NCBI RefSeq assembly: GCF_025369935.1
Contig: NZ_CP104467.1
Span: 2,549,001 to 2,613,000, forward strand
From: Paenibacillus andongensis
GTDB lineage: Bacteria > Bacillota > Bacilli > Paenibacillales > NBRC-103111
Length of the DNA: 64,000 nt
Direction: 5' to 3'
The notes below the pieces were generated by a model. That model was given only the letters and a program-made list of their open reading frames with translations. It searched no databases and was not told the origin of the DNA. The position numbers were made by a program, and so were the translations under genes. Numbering within the stretch: position 1 is the stretch's first letter; each line of letters begins with the position of its first letter. Below, in pieces: positions 51,900 through 59,747 of this stretch.

Positions 51900-53372
51900 A
51901 TGACAACCAATCCTAACAAAAACAAAGCTATCGTCATCGGTGGGGGTATGGCCGGATTATTGACCGCACGCGTACTCTCGGATCATTACGAAGAGGTGCT
52001 GATCATCGAGAAAGACGACTTCCCTTCTGGGCCAGACCTCCGTCCCGGAACTCCGCAGGCATTCCATCCGCATCGCTTCACGGCGCGCGGGAAATCGATC
52101 ACGGAACGGCTTTTTCCGGGATATGAGCATGACTTAGTGGCGCAAGGTTCCCCTTCGTCTCTGAACAAAGCCGTTTATTTCATGAACCAACACGGGAGCC
52201 TGGAAATGAAGTATGCCCGGAATGATATCAAATTTAGTCGAGCGGTACTTGAGTGGGTCATCCGTCAACGCGTAAAAGCCATTCCTAACGTACAGTTCCT
52301 GCCTAGGCACGATGTGATCCGGTTGTTAACGGCCCCAGGCCGGTCAGTCGTTACCGGCGTTCAAGCTAGGGATCGAGATCAATCGCAAGAGAAGACTCTG
52401 ACAGCTGATCTGGTTATTGATACGAGTGGACGTTCCTCGAAACTTTCGGGATGGCTTACGGCTTTGGGATACGAGGTGCCGAAGCCGGATCTTCTGAAGG
52501 TTTCGCTGGGATACAGTACCCGCCGATATAAAGTGCCTTCTCATCTAACCCACTTAATCGATAAATGGGACGTCATCAACCTCCAGGGTCAGCCTACAGG
52601 CGGCACTTACACGGGCGTGTTCTCCTTTATCGAGAACCAGATTGCCGAAGTGCTGCTCTACCGCCCAGGCGGGAATTACCCTCCGACGGATGCCGCTGAA
52701 TTTGAACTGGCCGTGGAGCAGCTTCCGAGCCCGATCATTTCGGAAATCGTACGCGATCTGGAACCCATCACCTCTCCTCGAGGCTTCCGCGTTCCCGAAT
52801 TGTACTGTCATCGCTACGAACAGATGTCTCGCTGGCCTGCAGGATTACTGGTCTTGGGAGATGCTTACTGCATCTATGATCCGATCTTCGGCCAAGGCAT
52901 GACTTTGGCCGCGATCGCTGCCGAAATTCTGGAAACCAGTCTACGAGAACGACACGGCGATTTCCGGCCCGATTGGGAGCACAGTGTACTTCGCCGAATC
53001 AAAGAAGCCATCGAGCCGGCCTTCTGGTTAAACTGCACGGCCGATCTACGGTGGGAAGGTGTCGAATACGAAGGAACGGATTCACACACGGGGAATGCGT
53101 TCAGCCGGGAATATATGGAGCTGTATCTCAAACACGCTATAAGCAAGCCCGATTGGCAACTATACGGGCTCTATTGGGCCGTGAATACGTTGTCCATATC
53201 ACCTAGCCACATTTTCAATCCGCAGACAGCCGTCCAAGTTCTATCCGCTTCAGATGAAGGCAAGCAACTGCTCGCCGGGCTTAAGGCGAAAGACGGACGG
53301 CCCGTCGAGGCAGTTTTGGAAGATCTGCTGCCACGATTCTCGGAAACGCCGTTCGAGCCGACAAAGCTATAG
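51900..53372 (+). CDS. FAD-dependent monooxygenase/oxidoreductase
   Basis: This 490-residue flavoprotein belongs to the group of PHBH-fold monooxygenases and geranylgeranyl-reductase-like enzymes. The N-terminal Rossmann motif is KAIVIGGGMAGLLTARVLSD, the central segment is LVIDTSGRSSKL, and the C-terminal FAD contact is LLVLGDAYCIYDPIFGQGMT (GD....P..GQG). It carries no signal peptide. The ATG at 51900 follows CAAGGAGGG. It is transcribed with a TetR gene 67 bp downstream from a promoter with two operators, so it is likely induced by a hydrophobic or toxic small molecule that it oxidises. The substrate is unknown. Confidence 0.9.
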   Translation: MTTNPNKNKAIVIGGGMAGLLTARVLSDHYEEVLIIEKDDFPSGPDLRPGTPQAFHPHRFTARGKSITERLFPGYEHDLVAQGSPSSLNKAVYFMNQHGSLEMKYARNDIKFSRAVLEWVIRQRVKAIPNVQFLPRHDVIRLLTAPGRSVVTGVQARDRDQSQEKTLTADLVIDTSGRSSKLSGWLTALGYEVPKPDLLKVSLGYSTRRYKVPSHLTHLIDKWDVINLQGQPTGGTYTGVFSFIENQIAEVLLYRPGGNYPPTDAAEFELAVEQLPSPIISEIVRDLEPITSPRGFRVPELYCHRYEQMSRWPAGLLVLGDAYCIYDPIFGQGMTLAAIAAEILETSLRERHGDFRPDWEHSVLRRIKEAIEPAFWLNCTADLRWEGVEYEGTDSHTGNAFSREYMELYLKHAISKPDWQLYGLYWAVNTLSISPSHIFNPQTAVQVLSASDEGKQLLAGLKAKDGRPVEAVLEDLLPRFSETPFEPTKL

Positions 53373-53439
53373 CGATTTTAAGGATCGGATTTGGTATACT
53401 GATAGATATCTATATCGTCCGACAAAGGAGCACTCGACA

Positions 53440-54054
53440 TTGGCACCATTAAATGAAGAACAATTGCATCAAATCCGCGATGAACGAAGAGAACAAATTA
53501 AGGCGGCTGCCATCCAGGTGTTTGCCCGCAAAGGTATCATTAGCGCGAAGATGAGCATGATCGCGGAAACGGCTGGTATTAGCAACGGGCTGCTTTACCA
53601 TTATTACAAATCGAAAGATGAGTTGTTTATGTCGCTTGTTCAAGAGGCGATGGTAGAAACGGAAGCGGCTATGCGAAGCATCTATGAAATGCCGGGAACG
53701 CCGATCGAGAAAATCAGGGCTTTGACGACGGAAATTCTCGATGAAAGCGGTGCACCGTACTTCATGCTCATCCACCAGGCACGTACGTCTGACGGTGTGC
53801 CCGCACAGGTTAAGCACCTTCTGGAGCAGTATTCGATGGATACTTTTATTGATATGCTGCTTCCGTTATACCAAGAGGGACAGCAGGTCGGAGAATTGGC
53901 GGCAGGAGACCCCAGAGAGCTTATCGCCTGTTTCTTATCTGTCCTTTCTGGTATCATGGTCATCAATTCGAACGGGATTGAAGACTATCGAATTCCGAAG
54001 GCCGATATGTTGATGCGGTTGATTGCCCCCCTATATCGAGAAACAAATAATTAA
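53440..54054 (+). CDS. TetR family transcriptional regulator
   Basis: This repressor of about 204 residues has the helix-turn-helix AAIQVFARKG...SMIAETAGISNGLLYHYYKS and a C-terminal ligand domain. The TTG start at 53440 lies 8 bp after AAGGAG; a longer frame to 53254 overlaps the flavoprotein and lacks a ribosome site. It probably binds the two TTGACT-type palindromes upstream of the flavoprotein gene and so controls its own operon. The ligand is unknown. A possible internal promoter (TATACT near 53395) precedes it. Confidence 0.92.
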   Translation: MAPLNEEQLHQIRDERREQIKAAAIQVFARKGIISAKMSMIAETAGISNGLLYHYYKSKDELFMSLVQEAMVETEAAMRSIYEMPGTPIEKIRALTTEILDESGAPYFMLIHQARTSDGVPAQVKHLLEQYSMDTFIDMLLPLYQEGQQVGELAAGDPRELIACFLSVLSGIMVINSNGIEDYRIPKADMLMRLIAPLYRETNN

Positions 54055-54088
54055 TTTATTATATTTCAATTATAACGCATAGGGTTTC

Positions 54089-54154
54089 TCAGCTAACGGA
54101 ATCGATAGTTCAATAAAGACACCGCGGCAGCCGGCCAACACGATCGGCTGCCGC
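54089..54154. repeat. cassette-boundary sequence f with terminator-like hairpin
   Basis: The left box is TCAGCTAACGGAATCGATAG then TTCAATAAAGA. A perfect 10-bp stem follows, GCGGCAGCCG (54124-54133) / CGGCTGCCGC (54145-54154). The box matches boundaries b and e in the 29-35 kb zone and follows the TetR gene, for which the hairpin may serve as terminator. Confidence 0.6.
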
Positions 54155-54198
54155 TTTCCATTGCACCTACACAAAGGTAGTACCTATTCGTAAATTAG

Positions 54199-54843
54199 TT
54201 ATTCAATTGTGTTTTTCATTGCCTTATACATATTTTCTACGTGTTCGTCGACTTCATCTCGTGACATGCGTAAGCGATTGACAGAAGTGCCATATCCAAT
54301 TTCCATTTTACCCTCATCTAATCCTTTGAAAATCCCATCTGCGAAGGCATCTAATGGTTCTCCGTGCGTATGCAACCCAGTCCCGCCTAAATCTGTATTC
54401 ACTGCCGGTGGAGCAACTTCAATTACTTCTACAGACGTATTAGATAGTTGGTGTCTTAAACTCATTGTAAATGAATGAAGCGCCGCTTTCGTTGCTGAAT
54501 AAATTGGAGCAATCGCAAACGGTGTAAAAGCTAACCCAGATGTCACGTTAATGATTGTCGCTTCTTCTTTTGTCGCAAAAAATGGAGCGAACAGCAACGA
54601 GAGATGGAAAGGTGCTTCAATGTTGGTTGTGATTTCTTTGCTGAGATGATTCCAATTGTTCTTCGCATCCGTTTTTAACACATTAAAGCGTTGTTGGATC
54701 CCTGCATTGTTAACTAACACATTCACTTCTGGATAGTTCGCTGTTACCCAATCAAACAATGCTACACGCTCGGATTCATAAGTATTGTATTTCCTGAAAG
54801 TTTCATTATAGTTCCTTTTCTCCATTATTTTCTTCAAAACCAA
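54199..54843 (-). pseudogene. SDR family oxidoreductase (DltE-like), N-terminally truncated
   Basis: This 214-residue frame carries most of a short-chain dehydrogenase: VNVLVNNAGIQQRFN, IINVTSGLAF with catalytic Ser, and YSATKAALHSF (YxxxK). The first 50 or so residues with the TGxxxGIG cofactor motif are missing and replaced by an unrelated beginning (MVLKKIMEKRNYNETFRKYN). No clear ribosome site precedes it. Without the glycine-rich loop it should not bind NAD(P) normally, so I treat it as inactivated. It lies downstream of a frameshifted MerR gene in the same direction, and both probably formed one operon. Confidence 0.7.
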
Positions 54844-54899
54844 TAAAGCCTATTCCTTTTTATGCGTCAGTTTCTAATGCTTTTTTCAGCATATCCTTC

Positions 54900-55270
54900 T
54901 TATTTTCTTTCCTGAGTACGTTTTGTATAACGTGTAATTTTTACGTCAATTCCTTGTAAGGATTCTGTCATCAACGAAATTTCAGCTAGCACAACTTGCT
55001 TGTGATTCTGCATCATTTCAAGTCGGAGTTGGGTGGTGTTATCTCCTTCAACTACCCAATTCATATATTGCTTGATACTACTAATGGGCATGTGCGTGTT
55101 TTTTAAACAAATAACGGTTTCAAGGAGCGCAATCTGATCTTCTGAAAATAACCGCCTACCAGCTTTATCTCGTTCGATTAGGGGTAATAGTCCTTTTTTT
55201 CATAATAACGTATCGTTGATTCTGGAATATTTAATTTGGCTGAAGCTTCGCTAATTGAACAATATTTCAT
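54900..55270 (-). pseudogene. MerR family regulator with a frameshift
   Basis: From the ATG at 55270 (after GGAGGCCTCC) the frame reads ISEASAKLNIPESTIRYYEK and then hits a stop after KDYYP. Adding one A to the seven-A run at 55194-55200 restores KKGLLPLIERDKAGRRLF, then SEDQIALLETVICLKNTHMP, then SIKQYMNWV, a normal MerR sequence of about 123 residues. It is therefore a one-base deletion or a sequencing error in a homopolymer. A MerR-type promoter lies upstream. The SDR relic follows in the same direction. Confidence 0.78.
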
Positions 55271-55311
55271 CTGGAGGCCTCCAAAATTAATCTTTCGTTG
55301 TCGACAGGAAT

Positions 55312-55342
55312 AGGATACGACTTAAACCATGGTTTAAGTCAA
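55312..55342 (-). promoter_or_regulatory. MerR-type promoter with perfect 22-bp palindrome
   Basis: Read on the minus strand: -35 TTGACT (55342-55337), 19-bp spacer, -10 TATCCT (55317-55312). The perfect palindrome GACTTAAACCA/TGGTTTAAGTC covers 55319-55340. It is the self-regulated promoter of the frameshifted MerR gene. Confidence 0.82.
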
Positions 55343-55468
55343 CAAAAAATATTTTAGTCTGTCGAAGCCTGTTCCAACGATGTTCCCGTAAGATCCGTCC
55401 ATACATAATCTCTGGATCAGCATAAAATAAAGTTAAGTGCCAACCAGCTTCTTGTAGGAGGAGATTTT

Positions 55469-55876
55469 TTGAGCGATATTGACATTGAAGGCTGTCCAGC
55501 CCCCCAAAACATCACGTTGGTTCAACGCCTGCAGCCCATTGTGGGGCGGACTGTAACGGTTTTCCAACCGGGATTCCCGCAACTGACAAAAACGACAGGA
55601 AAGCTTTCCAACGTGACGGCGTTCTCTTTTACAGTTGGATCAACGGAAGTGGTAATTCAAACATCCTTCTTTATCGTCCTGAACGAACGCGTTAAAACTG
55701 CAAAGCCCTTTGATTTGACAGCCACCGCAGAAGATATAGGAGAGTTGCGCGGGAAATTAATCCGCGTTGGAAGAGATTTTGTCGAGTTTGTCCAGGTCCC
55801 AGGCCGGGTAGTTCCTACTCTGTTTCCATTAAATTTGTTCACTAAAGTCATTTGCGAACGCGAACATGAGGAATAA
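55469..55876 (+). CDS. hypothetical protein
   Basis: This 135-residue soluble protein is rich in beta strands and starts with TTG at 55469 after TAGGAGGAG. It shows two weakly similar segments (VGRTVTVFQPG...GKLSNVTAFSFTVGS and LRGKLIRVGRDFVEFV), which suggest a pair of small SH3-like or spore-protein-like beta modules. I do not recognise a family. No signal peptide or membrane span. A strong terminator follows at 55961. The gene stands alone. Confidence 0.65.
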   Translation: MSDIDIEGCPAPQNITLVQRLQPIVGRTVTVFQPGFPQLTKTTGKLSNVTAFSFTVGSTEVVIQTSFFIVLNERVKTAKPFDLTATAEDIGELRGKLIRVGRDFVEFVQVPGRVVPTLFPLNLFTKVICEREHEE

Positions 55877-55960
55877 GCTCCCTGCAACACAAAGGCCGTC
55901 TACCAACAGGTGGGATGATACAACAAGATATATAAGGCTCACAATCTAAAATAAAAAGAA

Positions 55961-56000
55961 CAAAAAAACATCGCCGAAAGGAACCGGCGATGTTTTTTTG
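55961..56000. terminator. bidirectional Rho-independent terminator
   Basis: CAAAAAAACATCGCCG and CGGCGATGTTTTTTTG are perfect 16-bp arms with an 8-base loop, T-rich on both strands. A GAGGGGGCTGC / GCTGCCCTC hairpin followed by AGCTAAC lies shortly downstream near 56047-56076. Confidence 0.95.
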
Positions 56001-56169
56001 TCGGGAATGGTATAAAGTTCTTGTTCATTTATGCCATCAAGCTCTGAGGGGGCTGCTGTGTGGCTGCCCTCAGCTAACCTAACTGGCAATTATGCTCAAT
56101 AATCACGATACTGCGCGATTTTTGGGCAATGATTTCTGCTTGATCGGATTTTTCGAGTGAAGCCATAGT

Positions 56170-56877
56170 TTAACACCTTACATGTTTGCGTTTGAAACCA
56201 AGTTGCCCCTTAACTACTGCCTTTTTAATATTTTCGGAAGCATGTAGGAAACTGCTTTTTTTCTTGTCCCGTTTGACTTCTACTGGGCCTACTGCCTTTG
56301 CGGTCTCGACCGCCTTTTCATGGAGCGGTATATAGGATACCCCCACTGTGTAAATGAAACTATTCATAGCGTATTTAGTTCTTTCGGGAGAATCGTGAAT
56401 CGTATTTCTCACGATTTCAAGCATATTGGCAATTTTGCTTTCAGAAAATTCACCGTCCGGGCGATTACCCAGAAGCCAGCAGTAACAACTCCAGCCCGCT
56501 GACATTCTTAGTTCTTCGCCGCTTGCGATCCATTTATCGGCAACTTCTTGCGCAATATCTGTTTCTGCCAAAGTTACTGCAACCACAAAATCGGATAGCA
56601 TATAAAAATAAGCCGCATCCATCCAACGCTCAAAATCCGCCTCAGTCATTGCATTTGGGTCTGCAATTATGCCAGCAAAGTACATTGCGTCGTAATTCCC
56701 TGTGGTGTAAAGCTGCTCAGCCAAAGGTTGATTTATTTTGATTTTTTTGGCGATGGGCTTCATTTCGCCTGTAGCAACGCCAAAAAGCGGTTCGTGCGCG
56801 CCATTGGATACGTATATTTTCTTGGTTCGTTCCTTGCCGAGAGCTTCAAGCTCCTGCATAACCATTTCTAAATTCAT
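56170..56877 (-). CDS. DNA alkylation repair protein (AlkD-like HEAT-repeat family)
   Basis: This 235-residue all-helical protein has family features EALGKERTKKIYVSNGAHEP, LFGVATGEMKPIAKKIK, YDAMYFAGIIADPNAMTEAD and WSCYCWLLGNRPD. Characterised relatives excise alkylated bases such as 3-methyladenine and 7-methylguanine through a HEAT-like solenoid. This copy belongs to the short, divergent branch, so activity is inferred. The ATG at 56877 lies on the minus strand. The C-terminus ends in a basic tail (FKRKHVRC). It is solitary. Confidence 0.85.
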   Translation of the reverse strand: MNLEMVMQELEALGKERTKKIYVSNGAHEPLFGVATGEMKPIAKKIKINQPLAEQLYTTGNYDAMYFAGIIADPNAMTEADFERWMDAAYFYMLSDFVVAVTLAETDIAQEVADKWIASGEELRMSAGWSCYCWLLGNRPDGEFSESKIANMLEIVRNTIHDSPERTKYAMNSFIYTVGVSYIPLHEKAVETAKAVGPVEVKRDKKKSSFLHASENIKKAVVKGQLGFKRKHVRC

Positions 56878-57362
56878 TGTTTAACACTTCCTTCTTATTG
56901 GAGGTTTTCCCTAAAGGTTTATGGCTATCTATTAAGACTATATCAGATTTTGTAAGTATTTTTAATTGCACTTCCATCTGAGCAGGAAGCAGATTCAGTC
57001 GGAGATATCCGCACCACCCAACCGGATGTGACCAGGTCATTGAGGGACTGGTAGAATTGCTCAATGAACAAATAATCAATGATGAACTTCGGTTCCCGAA
57101 AACCGCTTTCTCAGTGTGTAGCTTATCTTTAAATGGCCTTGATATCCCGTATAGCCGCTCCTTCTGCCAAGTAGCCAAATACGTAATGTTCACCCAACTG
57201 TGAACCTATTCTTGATTATCTACCTGCCCTAGTACTCTACTTTCAACAATATACGCCAATAAAGGAGCACATCCATCCCGTGGATAAATCACAGACAAGC
57301 TACTTCATAGTTCTTCTATCTGTGTCCCAACCTCAACAATCACCTGGCATCACCAGATATTG

Positions 57363-57590
57363 GGGGAACGTAGAAGCCTTATTTTGCTCAAAATTGCATA
57401 TATTACGTTTTTGCGGAACGAGGAGCCTCTATTTCCCACTTTGGAGGTGTAAAAACCGGTAAAACGCCAAAATAGCGTCCCCTGGTTCCGCTTGCCGACC
57501 TTGTATCGGCATAAACGCCAAAATAGCGCCTCCTCGTTCCGCTTGCTTGCGCTGCATCGGCATTATCACCAAAATAACGCCTCCTAATTC
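57363..57590. repeat. 51-bp-period repeat array with inverted flank
   Basis: AAACGCCAAAATAGCG begins at 57462 and again at 57513, with a third, shorter copy aligned at 57564; the period is 51 bp. Each is followed by a CCTCCTCGTTCCGCTTGC-type segment. Reverse-oriented units (GGAACGTAGAAGCCTTATTT at 57365 and GGAACGAGGAGCCTCTATTT at 57415) lie 50 bp apart on the left. The whole 56878-57729 gap has no gene I can support. Confidence 0.75.
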
Positions 57591-57729
57591 TCTGAAATCT
57601 TCAGATAAGCAGCTTTTATGTCAGAAATCACTTCACAGAGTTTAGATTCGACCCAATATAATCTACAATTGACTATACCATTAATGTCATGGTTTATCAT
57701 CTTATTATAATCCCAAAGGAGATGATGGC

Positions 57730-58065
57730 ATGATAGTTTTGACTTTCTGCTACAAACGAGGTATCCCATTTGATGAAACCTATTATTTCAATTCGCATCT
57801 ACCCCTGCTTTCTAGGAAAACCGTTCTTGAAATGGGTGCTTCCAAGTACGAAGTAAAAAAGGTCTTATCCTCGGCAGACGGCTCTTCCGCTCCGTATTCT
57901 TTTATTTTTAATTTGTATTTCGAATCCAAGGAAGCTCTAGATGTTTTCGTCAGTGACCCTAGAATCAAGGCTTTGCAGGATGACGTTTCTAACTATTACA
58001 TCGGGGAACAAGATATCTATATCGAAGAGGTCGTGGCATCGTTTACAGCTGCGGACCTTTACTAG
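57730..58065 (+). CDS. EthD domain-containing protein
   Basis: This 111-residue ferredoxin-like alpha/beta barrel protein of the EthD family has the start IVLTFCYKRGIPFDETYYFN, SHLPLL (conserved His) and central strands. Relatives assist degradation of ethers or handle small aromatic or quinone compounds. The start follows AAGGAGATGATGGC. It is followed after 39 bp by an HxlR regulator and then by an ABM monooxygenase-like gene, which together look like a small xenobiotic or quinone response unit. The substrate is unknown. Confidence 0.88.
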   Translation: MIVLTFCYKRGIPFDETYYFNSHLPLLSRKTVLEMGASKYEVKKVLSSADGSSAPYSFIFNLYFESKEALDVFVSDPRIKALQDDVSNYYIGEQDIYIEEVVASFTAADLY

Positions 58066-58104
58066 CAAGTACGAAGTAAAGCATGGAAGAGGAGGTGTTT
58101 GACC

Positions 58105-58455
58105 ATGACCAAAATCTATGGCTGTCCGGTAGAAGTGACATTAGATGTTCTGGGAGGGAAGTGGAAGACGGTCATACTGCGGCATTTATCCAAGCGGACA
58201 TTACGCTACAACCAGCTTCATCAGCGGATGCCGAATATCACTCAGCGAATACTGACTCTTCAATTGAAGGAACTCGAGGAGGATGGCTTGATTCAGAGGA
58301 TTGTATTTGATGAGCGGATTAAAAAAGTCGAATACTCCCTCACCGAGTATGGCAAGAGTGCTGAGCCGATTCTTGAGCTTATGTGTGAATGGGGCAAACA
58401 ACGTATGCGCGAGTTCGATCTGCAAGTAAGGGATTTGAAGACGTCAGACGAATAG
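58105..58455 (+). CDS. HxlR family transcriptional regulator
   Basis: This 116-residue winged-helix regulator has the signature CPVEVTLDVLGGKWKTVILR, then LRYNQLHQRMPNITQRILT. The N-terminal Cys and GGKWK are typical, and members such as HypR and YodB sense aldehydes or quinones through that Cys. The ATG at 58105 follows GAGGAGGTG; a TTG two codons earlier is less well placed. It sits between the EthD and ABM genes and most likely regulates them in response to electrophiles. That role is inferred from family and context. Confidence 0.93.
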   Translation: MTKIYGCPVEVTLDVLGGKWKTVILRHLSKRTLRYNQLHQRMPNITQRILTLQLKELEEDGLIQRIVFDERIKKVEYSLTEYGKSAEPILELMCEWGKQRMREFDLQVRDLKTSDE

Positions 58456-58576
58456 CCCACAGCCATGACAACGTTCTACGAACAAAAATGTGCCGTATTG
58501 TTTGCTGAGATTACAACCTGTATAATTTTGGATGTGGATTGCATCCATAAAAAATTTTATGAAGGCGGGATATCTC

Positions 58577-58876
58577 ATGATAGTGGAAATCATCCGGTAT
58601 GACATAGCGCCAGAATCAGCTCAGCAATTCATAACGGCTTATACAGAGGCTGGGACGTATTTAAACCGCTCTGAGCATTGTTTGTCCTACGAAGTCATAA
58701 ATGGCATTGAAGAAACGAACCATTTCATTGTCAGAATTGAATGGGACTCGATGGAGGGACATATGCAAGGATTTCGAACGAGCTCAGATTTTCAGCATTT
58801 CTTTGCATTGGTTAAGCCCTTTTTCAATGCCATCTTAGAGATGAAGCATTATAACGTTATAGCTAATTCCCGATGA
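58577..58876 (+). CDS. antibiotic biosynthesis monooxygenase (ABM) domain protein
   Basis: This 99-residue single ferredoxin-like ABM domain starts at ATG 58577 after GAAGGCGGG; a longer frame to 58532 has no ribosome site. Typical elements are EIIRYDIAPESAQQFITAY, CLSYEVINGIEETNHFIVRI (the W/E strand) and the final MKHYNVI. ABM proteins include quinol and anthrone monooxygenases and many without known substrate. Its stop overlaps the start of the membrane gene by 4 bp (ATGA), so the two are translated together. Confidence 0.9.
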   Translation: MIVEIIRYDIAPESAQQFITAYTEAGTYLNRSEHCLSYEVINGIEETNHFIVRIEWDSMEGHMQGFRTSSDFQHFFALVKPFFNAILEMKHYNVIANSR

Positions 58877-59454
58877 CCAAGACTCGGCTTGAGGCTCTTA
58901 GTGACGGCGTCATTGCCATCGTGATGACCATTTTAATTCTTGAGTTTAAAGTCCCAAAGATCGAATCGTCCGAAGAAGATTGGGGGCTCGTAAAGGATTT
59001 TATACATAATCTTCCGGTTGTACTCAGCTATATTATTAGTTTTTTGGTTCTAATTGTTTGGTGGATGTCTCATCATGAATTGTTTCATGGAGTTAAACAC
59101 ATAGATCGCAAAACGATTTTTCTGAACGGCATTTTTCTGATGTTTATTGCTTTCATTCCTTTCCCAACCGCGCTGATGGGTGAATACCCGGGCCTTCATT
59201 TCCCTTCTATTTTGTATGGTATAATCGGCATGTTCTGCGGTGCGAGTTATTATTGTTTGTATCACCATGTACTGAAAAAGAATACCGATCATCCGTTCAC
59301 AATAACTAGTAAGGAAGCGCTCTCGTTCAAGAATACTTGGCTACATTTACTCGTTTATATTGTCGCGATAGGTATCGCCTTCATCTCCCCGTATATTTCG
59401 ATTGCCGTATACGCGGCAGTTCCTATCTACTTTATTCTTAAGAAAAATGGATAA
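58873..59454 (+). CDS. TMEM175 (DUF1211) family membrane protein, putative K+ channel
   Basis: This 193-residue protein has six predicted membrane spans. It begins TRLEALSDGVIAIVMTILIL, the RxxxxSDxxxAI signature of bacterial TMEM175 channels, in which a tetramer with one six-span unit per chain conducts K+. The following LEFKVP and WWMSHHELFHGVKH segments fit the family. It is coupled by ATGA overlap to the ABM gene and ends before a strong terminator. Its link to an electrophile response, as electrophile-triggered K+ flux is known for other bacterial channels, is speculative. Confidence 0.9.
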   Translation: MTKTRLEALSDGVIAIVMTILILEFKVPKIESSEEDWGLVKDFIHNLPVVLSYIISFLVLIVWWMSHHELFHGVKHIDRKTIFLNGIFLMFIAFIPFPTALMGEYPGLHFPSILYGIIGMFCGASYYCLYHHVLKKNTDHPFTITSKEALSFKNTWLHLLVYIVAIGIAFISPYISIAVYAAVPIYFILKKNG

Positions 59455-59502
59455 TGCGCCTAAAACGAACGGAATAGAATATTGCGCGAAAATAAAGACG
59501 TA

Positions 59503-59552
59503 AAAAAAGCACAATGGACTAGGAGAAAAACTCCTGTACCATTGTGCTTTTT
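59503..59552. terminator. Rho-independent terminator
   Basis: AAAAAGCACAATGG pairs with CCATTGTGCTTTTT; the loop contains a second small stem AGGAG/CTCCT. It ends the HxlR cluster and is T-rich on both strands. Confidence 0.93.
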
Positions 59553-59644
59553 GTAATTTTAGGTACCCATCATCAAGACAAGGATGATCAAGCGAATGTT
59601 TGAAACATTTAATGTAAAATAACGAAGTCGATTTTCGGCTTCAG

Positions 59645-59743
59645 ACTCTGCTGGCGAGCCTCGGCTCGCAGAGTTCTCGCTGAAAGCGCGATTTTCGCGC
59701 TTATTTGTTGGGGCGCTCATGAATAAGCGCGTTTTCCGCGCTT
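59645..59743. repeat. cluster of three inverted repeats between convergent genes
   Basis: ACTCTGC/GCAGAGT (59645-59674, enclosing GCGAGCC/GGCTCGC) is followed by two copies of the hairpin AAGCGCG-N5-CGCGCTT (59684-59702 and 59725-59743), each followed by TAT. The second hairpin lies 5 bp from the glnL stop and may be its terminator. Confidence 0.65.
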
Positions 59744-59747
59744 ATCA

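Noticed and set aside
55194..55200. Programmed frameshift in the MerR gene
   Set aside because: A seven-A run could allow slippage, but no other frameshift signal is visible and the partner SDR is also broken, so mutation or sequencing error is simpler.
56846..57193. Minus-strand open frame of 115 codons upstream of the alkylation repair gene
   Set aside because: No recognisable family, no convincing ribosome site and unusual composition; probably chance.
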